From Mytilus trossulus (taxonomy: Eukaryota > Mollusca > Bivalvia > Mytilida > Mytilidae), in assembly GCF_036588685.1 (NCBI RefSeq), contig NC_086374.1:26342886-26406885 (forward strand): 64,000 bases of DNA. The letters are read 5' to 3'. Each line of letters opens with the position of its first letter. Within the stretch, counting starts at the first letter, position 1. Under the pieces are notes generated by a model. The model was not told the DNA's origin. It made no database searches and saw only the letters and a program-made list of their open reading frames with translations. Below are positions 32,430-43,319 of the stretch, piece by piece. The translations under genes and the position numbers were made by a program.

Positions 32430-33426
32430 TTGATTATTCTTTAAATAGCATGAACACAAGAAATTACTAACAGTTTTCACTACAAATTGTTTCAAGATAT
32501 TACAAAAAACATTTAAGGAAATTCCAATAGCGAAAAAAAAATTAAGCATTTATTTTAAATTAAAAAAATCCTTCAATTACTCCTTTGCTGAAAGTATTTT
32601 TTTTTTAATATACCAGTCATATGTTTCTATTATATAAAAAAAGGGGGGGATTCTAACTCTGCGTCCCCCCCCCCCCCCGACCCGGGGTAGGTTTCCGCGG
32701 GTAGGACCAGATTTAAAATATCAATGTATTTGACTAATTTGAACCCCCGCCCCTTTCTTTTGAGTTGGGAACCCCAGCTGGGTCGGCCCCTCTTCCGCAA
32801 AAGAGTAACGAAATATTTAATCTGTATCTTTGTATGCTGAGCGTGTCTGGACGTCGGGTTTCTATTGCAGACACACTTATCCCTTTGTAGGTCCGAATAT
32901 GAATGTTTATTCATTCTCGAGGAGAGGGGGGGCTTTTTTTCCCATGAAACCGTATTAAGATAGAAAATATAGTTATGATTACCTTTATTAAACTGATACA
33001 GGTAACTACTTTGGGTTATTATATTGCCTTTATCTTTTTAATTAGTCTCATCTACCAAATCCAACGCTTGCTAAGAAATGTCGTCCGTCTCACACCCTTC
33101 CATATTGACAACTGCATACAAGGAGCATGACGTACTTTTTGTTTTTAATATGAATACACGATACGGGTCAACCTTGACCTAATGATCCATATCATACCAA
33201 GGATGTATTTGGAATATGAAAAACAACCTTGACATTGGTAAAACATACTCACTTGTCAAAGTGTGAACGAAGATAACCAAAAAAGGTTACTAGTGGGTTT
33301 TCATGTAATAACAATAAAATCTTATAAATCATGGTTTGATATTGTCAATAAAATATATGCTATTGTTGTTTTTTTTCATTTGATAATCAATGTTAACAAT
33401 ATTAGAGTTTAGAATGGGGTGTAAGT
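32430..33426. other. AT-rich spacer with a poly-C run
   Basis: A C-homopolymer of about 16 bases begins near 32663. The minus-strand open frame across 32630-32914 is composed of low-complexity translation and is not supported. Nothing else recognised. Confidence 0.35.
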
Positions 33427-33530
33427 TAGTTATACACCTCGGGATACGGCATGTCTGGATTAGAAACCCCTGCGGCCTCCGGCCGACGGGGTTTCTTATC
33501 CAGACATACCTTTCCCTCGGTGTATAACTA
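33427..33530. repeat. Foldback palindrome, 104 bp
   Basis: Outer arms TAGTTATACACC / GGTGTATAACTA and inner arms ATGTCTGGATTAGAAACCCC / GGGGTTTCTTATCCAGACAT are reverse complements, apart from one mismatch. The centre is TGCGGCCTCCGGCCGA. Again the design is AT-rich arms around a GC-rich tip. Confidence 0.85.
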
Positions 33531-33689
33531 TTACATATCGCACATCCCAAATAATCAAATCAAGATATTTTAAAAAGAACTATGTTATCACGATTTCATT
33601 TATCAAAATAACAATTCATATTATTTGAAGTGTAGTTAACATAAAAAAAATATGGTTTTGTAAAAAATAAAGGCACAGTATTTTAACGC

Positions 33690-34200
33690 AGTTTAAAATG
33701 CATAAATCGATTATAAGAAAACAAATCCTGGCTATAAACTAAACCCGAGAAAAAATACATCAATTATAAGAAAAAAAACCCACAACAACAGAAAAAATGA
33801 AGTGAAACAAAAAAAAACGACAATGCAACATACATAAAAACGAACAATTATATATCAACTGCCATATTCCTGACATGGTACAGGACATTTTTGGAAAACA
33901 TGGTGAATTGAACCTCGTTAACTGGCTTGCCAAACCTTGTGCTTTATGGTAATGTTAAAAATACCTCTAAAATGACAAGATTACATGACATGATTGCAGT
34001 ATAAATCAATGCAAGAACACTCATGGCAGAGAAATACATAAAATAAGTAATATAACAGTACATTTCGAGATGTTACCCACAGAATAACGAACTACCGAAA
34101 ATTAATTTAGGCAGTAAACAGAAACAGCATATCCATAGAATTTTGAACAGTGTATATTAACGCCACAAAAAGTGACGTCACTGGTAAATTTCTAAAAAAT
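33690..34200 (+). repeat. Diverged dispersed repeat F-like copy
   Basis: Contains TGCCATATTCCTGACATGGT, ACAGGACATTTTTGGAAAAC, GGTGAATTGAACCTCGTTAA and a terminal AAAAAGTGACGTCACTGG, in the order seen in repeat F copies, with much substitution. Confidence 0.5.
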
Positions 34201-34204
34201 GGAT

Positions 34205-34865
34205 ATAAATCGAGATTAGGTTTGTAATTATGGGTCTTAATGTAGTTTATTAAATTACAGGCATACGGAAATTAGCGTAAATGGCTTTCAAATATTCAGC
34301 TTGAGTGTTCCAGGTGAAGATGAATTCAGAAAAACTCTTTTTAAGTATTGCATTAACATTTTATGAGAAAATATAATTTTACCTCTGTAATGCCGCGACC
34401 AATATCAATTATACAGAATATACGAGACTTCTACGAAAAGTCGCGGAAATATTGTTATTTAAGGTGTGACTGTGATATATACTAAAAGAATACCTTTCAA
34501 ATACGTCTTTACATAATGTTAGAATAAATTTTAAATTTAAAGTCTATCATAAACATGTCACAAATCAAGTACCAAATAAACACTGCCTTGTGTTTATTAC
34601 CTACTATTGTTGACAATGCAAAATGTTAAAATGAAATACTGTTTTAATGTTTTGAGGAGAAAAAAAGTTTGTAGTTAGCAATACATTGTTTCAATTGTGT
34701 GACTATAACATATACATTTGAATATACGGATGAACATTGACGTATTATGTTATTAAGTTAGTTGATCTACTGCACAAATATATAATAGAAATATTGACTG
34801 AATATCAAGAAGCAATCTTATTTATAAATAGTTAGATAGTACATATAAGTTGCATCTATAATAGT
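34205..34865. other. AT-rich spacer, no feature seen
   Basis: No open frame, tandem repeat or recognised dispersed repeat. Confidence 0.3.
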
Positions 34866-35323
34866 AATCAAAGGTACCAGGATTATGATTTGATACGCCA
34901 GACGTGCGTTTCGTTTACATAAGACTCATCAGTGACGCTAAAAAAAACAACTGTAAAGCCAAACAAGTATAAAGTTGTAGAGCATTGAGGATCCGAAATT
35001 CCAAACATTTGTGCCAAATACGGCTAAGGTAATCTATTTCTGGGATTTGGAAATCCTTTAGTTTTTCGAAAAATGTAAAGTTTTGTTGTTACAGGAAATA
35101 TTCATGTCAACACAGAAGTGCTGACTACTGGACTGGTGATACCCTCGGGTACGAAACGTCCACCAGAAGTGGCATAGACCCAGTGGTGTAAATAGTTATC
35201 AAAGGTACCAGGATTAAACTTTAATACGTCAGACGCGCTTTTTGCCTACATAACACTCATCAGTGACGCTCAAAACAAAATAGTTATAAAGCCAAACAAG
35301 TATAAAGTTGAAGAGCATTGATC
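34866..35323 (+). repeat. Dispersed repeat D, full copy plus a second partial copy in tandem
   Basis: The first copy runs from AATCAAAGGTACCAGGATTA at about 34868 through AAGACTCATCAGTGACGCTA and CTGGTGATACCCTCGGGTAC to GACCCAGTGGTGTAAATAGT. It is joined directly to a second start (TTATCAAAGGTACCAGGATT at about 35196), which stops at about 35323 in GAAGAGCATTGATC, where the 73-bp satellite begins. Confidence 0.88.
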
Positions 35324-35603
35324 ACTAATAAACGAAGATAACTTGTAAAGAGATATACGTGATCGACTTGGATGAATGATATGCATCTTGACTGCCACTA
35401 ATAAACGAAGGTTACTTGTAAAGAGATATACGTGATCGACTTGGATGAAGGATGTGCATCTCGACTGCCACTAATAAACGAAGGTTACTTGTAAAGAGAT
35501 ATACGTGATCGACTTGGATGAAGGATGTGCATCTCGACTGCCACTAATAAACGAAGGTTACCTGTAAAGAGATATACGTGATCGACTTGGATGAGAAATG
35601 TGC
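35324..35603 (+). repeat. 73-bp satellite, four well-conserved units
   Basis: Units begin ACTAATAAACGAAG at 35324, 35397, 35470 and 35543. They contain TTGTAAAGAGATATACGTGA and TCGACTTGGATGAAGGATGT. Units 2 and 3 are identical by eye. Confidence 0.95.
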
Positions 35604-35970
35604 ACATTGTTACGGTCAGAAATCACCTTTGAATTGTAGCCAACAAAAGACAAAAATCAATAATAAAATTTTACAAGATTTATTATACAAAAGTTTTCAA
35701 GAAGGGTCAATGTACGGCCTTCAACACGGAGCTTTGGCTCACACCGAACAACAAGCTATAAAGGGCCATAAATAACTAGACGTGTAAAACCATTCAAACG
35801 GGAAAACAAGAAGTATGAATACTGCATCTTTTATCAGGATAATTCTGGAATCATTATGTTACGTTAAATGGAAAGTTTCAATAATTCGATCAGTATCTAT
35901 AATTGTTCCACACAACACAAATTATGCCAATATGAATAAATATAATAATTACAATATCATAACAACATCG
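35604..35970 (+). repeat. Insertion in the 73-bp satellite, carrying repeat B
   Basis: 35710-35815 holds AATGTACGGCCTTCAACACG, GCTCACACCGAACAACAAGC and AACCATTCAAACGGGAAAAC (repeat B, 3' part). The flanks of the insertion are AT-rich. It separates conserved from diverged satellite units. Confidence 0.7.
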
Positions 35971-36235
35971 ACTGTCACTTATAAACGAAGGTACATCGGG
36001 TATCGAAATACGTAATTTACTGGGCGGATGGAGGGTGTTCACATTGACTTCCATTTATAAAGGAGGGTAAGTTGGATAGGGACATATGTGAGCGAATTGG
36101 GGGTGTTTACATCGATTACCACTTAGAAACGAAGGTATGTTTGAAAGAGAAACACGGAATCCACTTGGCGGATGAAGGGTGTGCACGTCGGTTGTCATTT
36201 AAAAATGAGGATAAGTTGGATAGTAGCAAACGCCT
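35971..36235 (+). repeat. 73-bp satellite, about four diverged units
   Basis: Units begin at about 35975 (ACTTATAAACGAAGGT), 36050 (ATTTATAAAGGAGGGT), 36120 (ACTTAGAAACGAAGGT) and 36197 (ATTTAAAAATGAGGAT), each followed by diverged versions of the conserved unit (GGCGGATGAAGGGTGTGCAC). The open frame at 36072-36410 across it is probably incidental. Confidence 0.75.
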
Positions 36236-36239
36236 TGCA

Positions 36240-36640
36240 ACGATTTACCTACCGAATCATCCAAGAATCGCTACAGAGGTTATGCAAGTTACAGATAGTG
36301 TTTCCTCGTACATAACGGGCATAGCTTCTGAAAATTGTTACATGCAGCAACGAGTTGTACTGCCTAGTGATAGAAGTTCATTGATAACCGTATTAATTTT
36401 GACTATTTGATTAATGATTAATATAAGACCCACGACATGAATTCGAGATTAGAAAAATTAACATTTGTCATCTAATTGAATTTATCCTTTTATACTTTTT
36501 CCAAGTTCATGTTATCGTTGTATCATATTGAATATTACAAGACTTCAAAATCATAAAATTCCGTGTGAACTAAAATCTGGGTCATCATTTTTGTAAAAAT
36601 ACTTTTTTAACATATCGTTTATCATACAGCTAAAAAAAAT
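36240..36640. other. No feature seen
   Basis: AT-rich sequence after the satellite, with nothing recognised. Confidence 0.3.
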
Positions 36641-36890
36641 ATTGATTGATTGATTATAGCACTATTGGCAATATCCTTGTCCTAGTGGCCAGTTGTTATT
36701 GCTGGTTAAAGCCGGGATTCTTGGAAAGAATAAAAGATATTAAGCGCAAAAAACGGCAAACCTATACAATTTATATTGGGATCGCACGCATCAGTCAAGT
36801 GAGGGGTTCGAACTCACAGCATTATTCTACAGACTAGTAATACAGTATCATACAGAAGACAGCCAGGCCAACGAGGCACCTCTAAGAACA
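36640..36890 (-). repeat. Possible tRNA-derived SINE
   Basis: On the minus strand a B-box-like AGTTCGAACCCC (about 36804-36815) lies about 50 bases downstream of TTGGCCTGGCTGTC (about 36860-36873), which could be an A-box region. The plus-strand 3' side reads GGTTAAAGCCGGGATTCTTG. No target duplication was identified. Confidence 0.3.
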
Positions 36891-36894
36891 TGAA

Positions 36895-37730
36895 GTTAAA
36901 TAATTTTTAGTTTGTAAATAATCGCATCCATGTCTACTGCAAAATTCATTAAGCATTGTCAAAATTAATGCTTACATATGTTAAAAGCTATTGTAAACAT
37001 TAGACTGTAAATGAAAGATTCCATTATAAACCTTTGTACCCCAAAGCGTTTTTCTGGATTAACAATCGCCCAAAGGCCCAAAATTTTAAACCCAAAGATA
37101 GACAAATACATGACTAAGTGAGGAGCTTTAGGACCAAAAGGGAGATAAATCTTTTAATGTATCTAAGGTCAATTTTGCCAGCAGTTGAAAACTTTTTTTT
37201 TTTTAATTTCTTAGTTTTAATCAATGTAAATTTTAATAAAAATATGATATTCACCATGTCAGTACCGATAAGCTCATTTCCCTTTATCTGAAAAGATGCT
37301 TTTATGTAAAAAAATGTAAGCTGTTTGTAACAATACTTGTATGACAATTTTGTTTATTGTCAGCCATTCAGAGATAAGAACGTACTGAAAACCCAAACTT
37401 GGAAAAATGAAATTAGAATTATAAGTTTTACATTGTTAATGGTCAGCAAAATGATTAATACAATACTTAAACAGTAAGAAACATGCACACATCAATGTTT
37501 ATTTTGTACTTGAATTATGTCATATATATGACAGGCTTCAAGTTTTAAGACGTATTCACATATATAAGTGTAACATTTTATGAGTAGATTAAACAATAAC
37601 ACATATTAAGAAACATTTACGTCGACTTTGAGTACAGTTCATAACAGGAATAAATAAAGGCAACAGTAGTAACCGTTGTTCAAACGTCATTTATCAACGA
37701 GAGAAAACAAATTCGTTTCACAAACGGAAA
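36895..37730. other. AT-rich spacer, no feature seen
   Basis: No recognised repeat or coding signal. The minus-strand open frame at 37114-37347 is lysine/isoleucine-rich and typical of AT-rich noise. Confidence 0.3.
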
Positions 37731-38060
37731 CTGAGGAAAAAGTTAAATCACAAAAATACTGAACTTAGAGGAAAATCAATACGGAAAGTCAATAATCACA
37801 TGGCAAAATCAAATAACAAAACGCATCAAAAACGAATGGACAAGAACTGTAATATTCCTGACTTGGTACAGGCATTTTCAAATGTAGAAAAAGGTGGATT
37901 AAACCTGGTTTTATAGCGCTAACCCTCTCACTTTAATGATAGTCTCATCAAATTCCGTTTTATTTACATTGATGCGTTAACTTAACAGACACAATAAATA
38001 AAATAGTCAAAATATGGGTCCATCAGTCAACTACAAGAGGATAACAAAGAAGTAACAGAA
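37731..38060 (+). repeat. Dispersed repeat F
   Basis: Contains ACTGAACTTAGAGGAAAATC, AATAATCACATGGCAAAATC, ATATTCCTGACTTGGTACAG and ACCTGGTTTTATAGCGCTAA. It is colinear with the copy at 44400-44770. Confidence 0.88.
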
Positions 38061-38190
38061 CAACAAATTAACATTTAAATAAAACTGACTTTTTTCATGT
38101 ATTTTCTTAACCACCATTTGTTCTGATAACGCCTACAAAAAGTTAGCAATATGACAGTTGTTTTTTCACTCGTTCTATTAATTGATATCG

Positions 38191-38540
38191 TTTGATTTTG
38201 TCAGTCTAAATTGTCTTTCCCTGTTTGGATTTTGTCAGTCAATATTGTCTTTCCCTGTTTGGATTTTGTCAGTCTATATTGTCTTTCCCTGTTTGGATTT
38301 TGTCAGTCTATATTGTCTTTCCCTGTTTGGATTTTGTCAGTCTATATTGTCTTTCCCTGTTTGGATTTTGTCAGTCTATATTGTCTTTCCCTGTTTGGAT
38401 TTTGTCAGTCTATATTGTCTTTCCCTGTTTGGATTTTGTCAGTCTATATTGTCTTTCCCTGTTTGGATTTTGTCAGTCTATATTGTCTTTCCCTGTTTCG
38501 ATTTTGTCAGTCTATATTGTCTTTCCCTGTTTGAATTTTA
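38191..38540 (+). repeat. 34-bp minisatellite, ten units
   Basis: GTCTTTCCCTGTTTG recurs at 38213, 38247, 38281, 38315, 38349, 38383, 38417, 38451, 38485 and 38519, exactly 34 bp apart. The other half of each unit is TTTTGTCAGTCTATATT. The outer units differ by one or two bases and the middle ones are identical, as expected for expansion from the centre. Because 34 is not a multiple of 3, each reading frame passes through all three phases of the unit. None contains a stop, so all three forward frames stay open for over 100 codons. This is not evidence of a protein. Confidence 0.97.
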
Positions 38541-38544
38541 CCTG

Positions 38545-39290
38545 GGAATTCATTTTTATCTGTAATATCTTTTTTGATGACTAATAAATGATTTTCACTA
38601 AAAGGGGATGACATTATAGGTCAAGTGCGCCATTTTAGTTGATATTCACTGATGAAATCCGATCATAAGCTCTTTTGATAGCAGCATAGAATAGAAAAAT
38701 CCTTTGATCATCGATTGCTCGATAACAATTCATTGTATTTGTAAGGTTAATCTTGATAGCTTACTAATAGATTAACTGAAATAATGTGTATCTTGTTATA
38801 TGAATACATACATGATACATACCTTAACTTGATAAATACTATCAATAGCTTTCAGGGAAATGGCAAAAAAGTACAAATTTTCTCTGATCATATGACAATT
38901 ATTAACGACACATTTTATTTTGTCCAATTTATCATATATTCTCCGATATGATTAAATATTTGCTTTTCAAAAGGATGACATAGTTAATAAGACCGAAAGC
39001 CTTACTGAAATGAGGCCTCTCAAGGAATTGTCCAAGTTATCACATAATTACAAATTGTTTGTCAATTTGATAATCATAAATATTTTTTTAAACAAGATAT
39101 TCAAATAAGAATATTTACAGTTCTAGATTATCAAATAATCATGAGACATTTTGGCTGGTAATCCAATAATCGCTATAAAAAGCACACTAATCACATACTA
39201 AATATGGAGTTTTTAAATCGCATAACGGTGTGTTAACTAATTTTCTATTTTCAAAATGTTTTATGTATCCATCAATTAGTTTAGTTAGGG
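38545..39290. other. AT-rich spacer, no feature seen
   Basis: No recognised feature. Confidence 0.3.
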
Positions 39291-39295
39291 ATGTT

Positions 39296-39997
39296 TGATG
39301 GGGTTCGCGTAACTTAGTCTTTAATTTTCTATGTCGTGTCTTGTGTACTATTATTTGTCTGGTTTTTTTTTCTTTTTGTACTTCATCATAGATACCAGGA
39401 TATAAATTTGGTATTTGCGCCAGACGCCCGTTTGGACTCTACTCAACATGATAATTTAAACCATTTTTTAACCCGATGGGAAGGGTGGGGTCGTTTAGTG
39501 CAAAGTATTCAAACCTCTCAGATGGTTACGTTTTTGCGTATCAAATGAAAGTCCGTAAAGTGTAAATTTCAAATATCAAATTGACACCCCAAAAAGTGGG
39601 TTGGTGGGGTCTTTGAGTGCAACAATTACATTGTCTTCTATGGTTAGGTTGTCAGGTGATGCCAGTTTATTTTCGATTTATGAGTTTGACTGTCCCTCTG
39701 GTATCTTTTGTCCCTCTTTTTTCCCTATTGTCGTATATCACATTAAAGGTCATAATATGTACATTTCAAATATCAAATCTCTGTCCTCCAAAAAATAAGT
39801 AGAATGGGACTATTTAGTGCAAAAATCAATCTTTTTAGAAGATTGTGCTGTCGGAAGGCAAATGAATATTTACAAATATCATACTTCTGATCCCGAAAAT
39901 TTAGGTGGATATTGTCATTAAGTGCGAAAAGTGATTTTTTAGAAAGTATGCTCCTATCAAAAAGAAGGTCATAAAGAGTGTATTACAAAAATGTATC
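39296..39997 (+). repeat. Interrupted repeat E tail within degenerate tandem units
   Basis: The first half of repeat E (GGGGTTCGCGTAACTTAGTC, ATGTCGTGTCTTGTGTACTA) is at 39296-39376. The second half (CCAGTTTATTTTCGATTTAT, GAGTTTGACTGTCCCTCTGG) is at 39660-39725. Between and after them lie 3-4 degenerate units, each with a G-rich block, then TTTAGTGCAAA and TTTCAAATATCAAA (at about 39480, 39575-39620, 39760-39825 and 39870-39930). A short repeat D piece (TACCAGGATATAAATTTGGT) is at 39394. Confidence 0.6.
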
Positions 39998-40012
39998 GTT
40001 CTTTAAGGGGAA

Positions 40013-40260
40013 ATAGTTATCAAAGGTACCAGGATTTTAATTTAGTACGTCAGACGCGCGTTTCGTCTACATAAGACTCATCAGTGACGATCATATCAAA
40101 ATATGTATAAAGCCAAACAAGTACAAAGTTGAAGAGCATTGAAGATCCAAAATTCCAAAAGGTTGTGCCAAATACAGCTAAGGTAATCTATGCCTGGGAT
40201 AAGAAAATCCTTAGTTTTTATGAAAAATGCAAAGTTTTGTAAAAGGAAAGACTATTCTAG
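40013..40260 (+). repeat. Dispersed repeat D, 5' part
   Basis: TAGTTATCAAAGGTACCAGG, TACGTCAGACGCGCGTTTCG, GACTCATCAGTGACGATCAT and CTATGCCTGGGATAAGAAAA in the usual order. It stops after GCAAAGTTTTGTAAAAGG. Confidence 0.88.
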
Positions 40261-40264
40261 TTTA

Positions 40265-41874
40265 AAGCTTCCTTGTATTACTCTTGTTGGTTAAAATATA
40301 GGACACAATTAGATATCTGATGACTGACAGTTTTGAGGAAATTTATAAAAAAAGATAAAATGTTAGGTGGATGGTGACAATCTAGGAATGTGTGAAATAT
40401 ACGTAATACAAAATTTATAACATAACATCAACATATGAGCTATAACAACGCACAGTTAGATATGGAATACTTATATCCCTTTTAAACTTTCTTTATTATG
40501 TTCCTTGCACAAATAAAAAGACTTTAAATAAAAACAAATTCCCATAATATTTTTTTCCTCATAAATCTGTTTTTGACAAAAGTTGTATAGTATATAATAG
40601 ATAGAATCTTCACACATAAATTTCACTCGTGATACTGAACAGCAGGTATATACAATATATTTGATAAACTTTCATTTATGTTCAAGGAAGTGTAAAATCT
40701 TAGCACATCGGCATTTTACAGTAGCACTGACAAGTGCATGTTTTACACCCAGTTTTATACATGACAATTTTACAGGTGAATTAACCACAACAATCACGTA
40801 GATGCATGAACCAGTTTTCTCACATTTTTTTAAGGTGTTGAAAGAGTTTTAAAAAATTGAAATAACAAATTGACAAAGAAAATCATAATTGGGAATTCAA
40901 TTATTAAAAGGCTAACGGAATGGAACACAACTGTCATATTCCTGATTTGGTACAGACATTTCCTTAGGTAGAACATGCAAAAAATGCCCTTCTCGGTATT
41001 TTATATTTTAAATTCACACCTTTGATAACTCATTGCTATTCATTTAATAATTGTTAACTTATTTTTTTTTTATAAAATTAGTCGAACATACGCGTTTTTT
41101 TTTTGCCAGGTAAAAATATTCAACGTTACAGCACACGCAAATACATCAAGACATCTTGAATATGAAATATTACCAAATTAAATGTCCATTGATATGTGTA
41201 AATTCCGTTAAGGATAAACGAAAAAAAAGTTATCAAAGTAAACAGGCTTAGTTCCATTTAAGATATAGCACTGGGGTATATTTCAATTCTGTTATGAATG
41301 TTAAATTCCAGCTTTATTGTACTTCGAAGTTTATTGTTTAAAAACTTGAATAAAATATCCCTATTTAGCTATTAAAATATGCACATCACCTTCACCTCAT
41401 TATGGAGAAATTCTTATTTGGGGTCACGTTTCAAAAAGCCATTCACGAATCGCGAAGCCATTCCTCGTTGTAGACACCAAGGAAAATATCAGCCAATTGC
41501 GAATTAATTGATTATCATTGATTATATCATCAAATTGTCAATAGCGCATATCTTTATGTTAAATAAATTTGGAAAATGCTTTGAAAGCAAGGAAACTCAA
41601 TGTAAAAGTACGAATGGCACGAGAACTCCGATATCTTTACCAAAAACTAAGCTCTAAGAACATTGTTACAATATCTTTAAAATGACGACAATATAAAGAT
41701 TTATCAATATTAAGCAATACAAAATGTATGAACTTGTCAGAAAAAAACAAATCGCCTCCTAGTTTAGAACCTCCGAAAAGCATGTATTCTTACAGCAATC
41801 ACGTGTTCAGCATTAACTCAAACACACTTACTATATGAATCTCAACTAGGCTCCCTTTACAAAACTGTGTAAAG
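40265..41874. other. AT-rich spacer with two repeat fragments
   Basis: 40860-41000 has a diverged repeat F piece (ACTGTCATATTCCTGATTTG). 41260-41360 shares blocks with 32190-32300. Nothing else recognised. Confidence 0.35.
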
Positions 41875-43314
41875 CCCCAGTCTCACTAGACCACGATCGC
41901 ACCACGCTCACCTCGATCTAAATTAAATTCAGATCGTGGTGAGGTCGCGGTATAAGCGGCATGAAAATGTATGTAAATTTTCGTTAATTTCACGATGCTA
42001 CTACGTCCTCATTACGCTCCTACAACGATCCCGCTACGATTATAACACGTTCTCACCGCGCTTATTCTGCGACCTAACTACGCTTATCAAGATCTGTCTA
42101 CACTCATCACGTTCTCACTACGACTATACCACGAGTTATCCGATTGCAACACGATCTTACCACGCTTCTACTGCGATTATAGCACGTTCTTACCACGATT
42201 ACACTACGTTCAATCCGCGATCTTACTACGCTCTCCTCAGCAATAACGTCAACATCGTGTTCTATATCAATACAGTATCATTCCTTTAGTTCTATTTCTA
42301 ATTAAAACGTAGATTTCTCGGAAAAAATACAGTCATGTCACCAAAATATACTAGAACACGTGGGCGTAGTGTTAGGGTTAATGAGGAGACATATGGAGCT
42401 CTGATAGAAACGAATCTTGATCAAATAAAGATGTCGGGCCGGCCAATCCGACCTAAATTATAACCTATTGCTGGTCCATAAAGCTGAAATAACGATAGTT
42501 TATTGAACGATAGCAGATATGAAACAGGTGCGTCAATAGATATAGGAAGATGTGGTATGAGTGCCAATGAGACAACTCTCAATCCAAGTAACAATTTTTA
42601 AAAGTAACAACTATAGGCCAAGATACGGCATTCAACACGGAGCCTTGGCTTACGCCGAACAGCAAGATATAAAAGGCCCCAAAAACTACTAGTGTAAAAC
42701 CATTCAAACGGGAAAACAAACGGTCTAATCTATATGAAAACAAGAAGGATGGTTGAGCCGTTAGAGAAAATGGACAAGAAGTCCCAATTACATACAGACA
42801 AACAAAACCTGGGGAGAATTAATATATTTTATGGGAAAATGACAATGAGAATAATGGTCGTAGTATGAACGTAGTCAGGTCGTAAGAAGAGCGTGACGAG
42901 GACGGCAAGGGCGTGCTAGAATCGTACTATGGTCGTGAACAGCGTGGTATAGTCGTAGTGGAAGCGTAGTTTGGTCGCGGTGAGAACGTCATGATCGTAG
43001 TGAGGTCGTAATAACGTCGCAATGAGATCGTAGCGCAGTTTCTCCAAATAGAATCACGCTTTCGCTACGCTCTCACTACAATGGTACAGCGACCTTTGCG
43101 ATCTCACTACGATCTTTGTGCGCTCTCACTACGCTTCTACTACGACCTGATTTCGCCACGACCGCACCACGATTGTGTTGAACATGTTCAAAGTTTGCCA
43201 CGCTCATCACATTCTTGAAGACTCACCACGACCGTGATACGACCTTACTGCGATCATCAAAATTTGCTGTTTTTTCACAGATCGTAGTGCGATCGTGGCC
43301 TAGTGGGACTTGGG
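41875..43314. mobile_element. Inverted-array element with helically phased CG motif, about 1.44 kb
   Basis: The ends are inverted repeats: CTCACTAGACCACGATCGCA near 41882 and its inverse TGCGATCGTGGCCTAGTGGG near 43289. The left arm repeats a motif like nACGnTC with CG at 41993, 42004, 42015, 42026, 42037, 42048, 42059, 42070, 42081, then a slipped stretch, then 42110, 42121, 42132, 42141, 42152, 42163, 42174, 42185, 42196, 42207, 42218 and 42229. From 42859 the inverse motif (GTCGTAGTG-like) runs to 43029 with steps of 11 and 9. From 43057 the original orientation resumes to about 43250. Repeat B is nested at 42541-42740. The open frame at 41936-42289 is a by-product of the array. Confidence 0.8.
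42541..42740 (+). repeat. Dispersed repeat B, near-complete, nested
   Basis: GGAAGATGTGGTATGAGTGC, ATGAGACAACTCTCAATCCA, ATACGGCATTCAACACGGAG and AACCATTCAAACGGGAAAAC. It sits between the arms of the inverted-array element. Confidence 0.88.
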
Positions 43315-43319
43315 TATAA

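Noticed and set aside
32630..32914. Minus-strand 94-codon ORF with proline/glycine tract
   Set aside because: It includes the translation of a C-homopolymer and low-complexity sequence; no support for a gene.
35324..35603. CRISPR-like array
   Set aside because: The units are contiguous 73-bp tandem copies without unique spacers, and the context is an animal genome.
35578..36410. Plus-strand ORFs crossing the satellite and repeat B
   Set aside because: They cross repeat boundaries and show no domain, so are chance frames.
38182..38584. Three overlapping ORFs of 107-127 codons rich in FCQSILSFPV-type repeats
   Set aside because: They are translations of a 34-bp minisatellite with no stop in any frame; there is no independent coding evidence.
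41936..42289. 117-codon ORF rich in RS, Y and T
   Set aside because: It lies wholly inside the phased CG array; its 11-residue periodicity is the 11-bp array read three units at a time.
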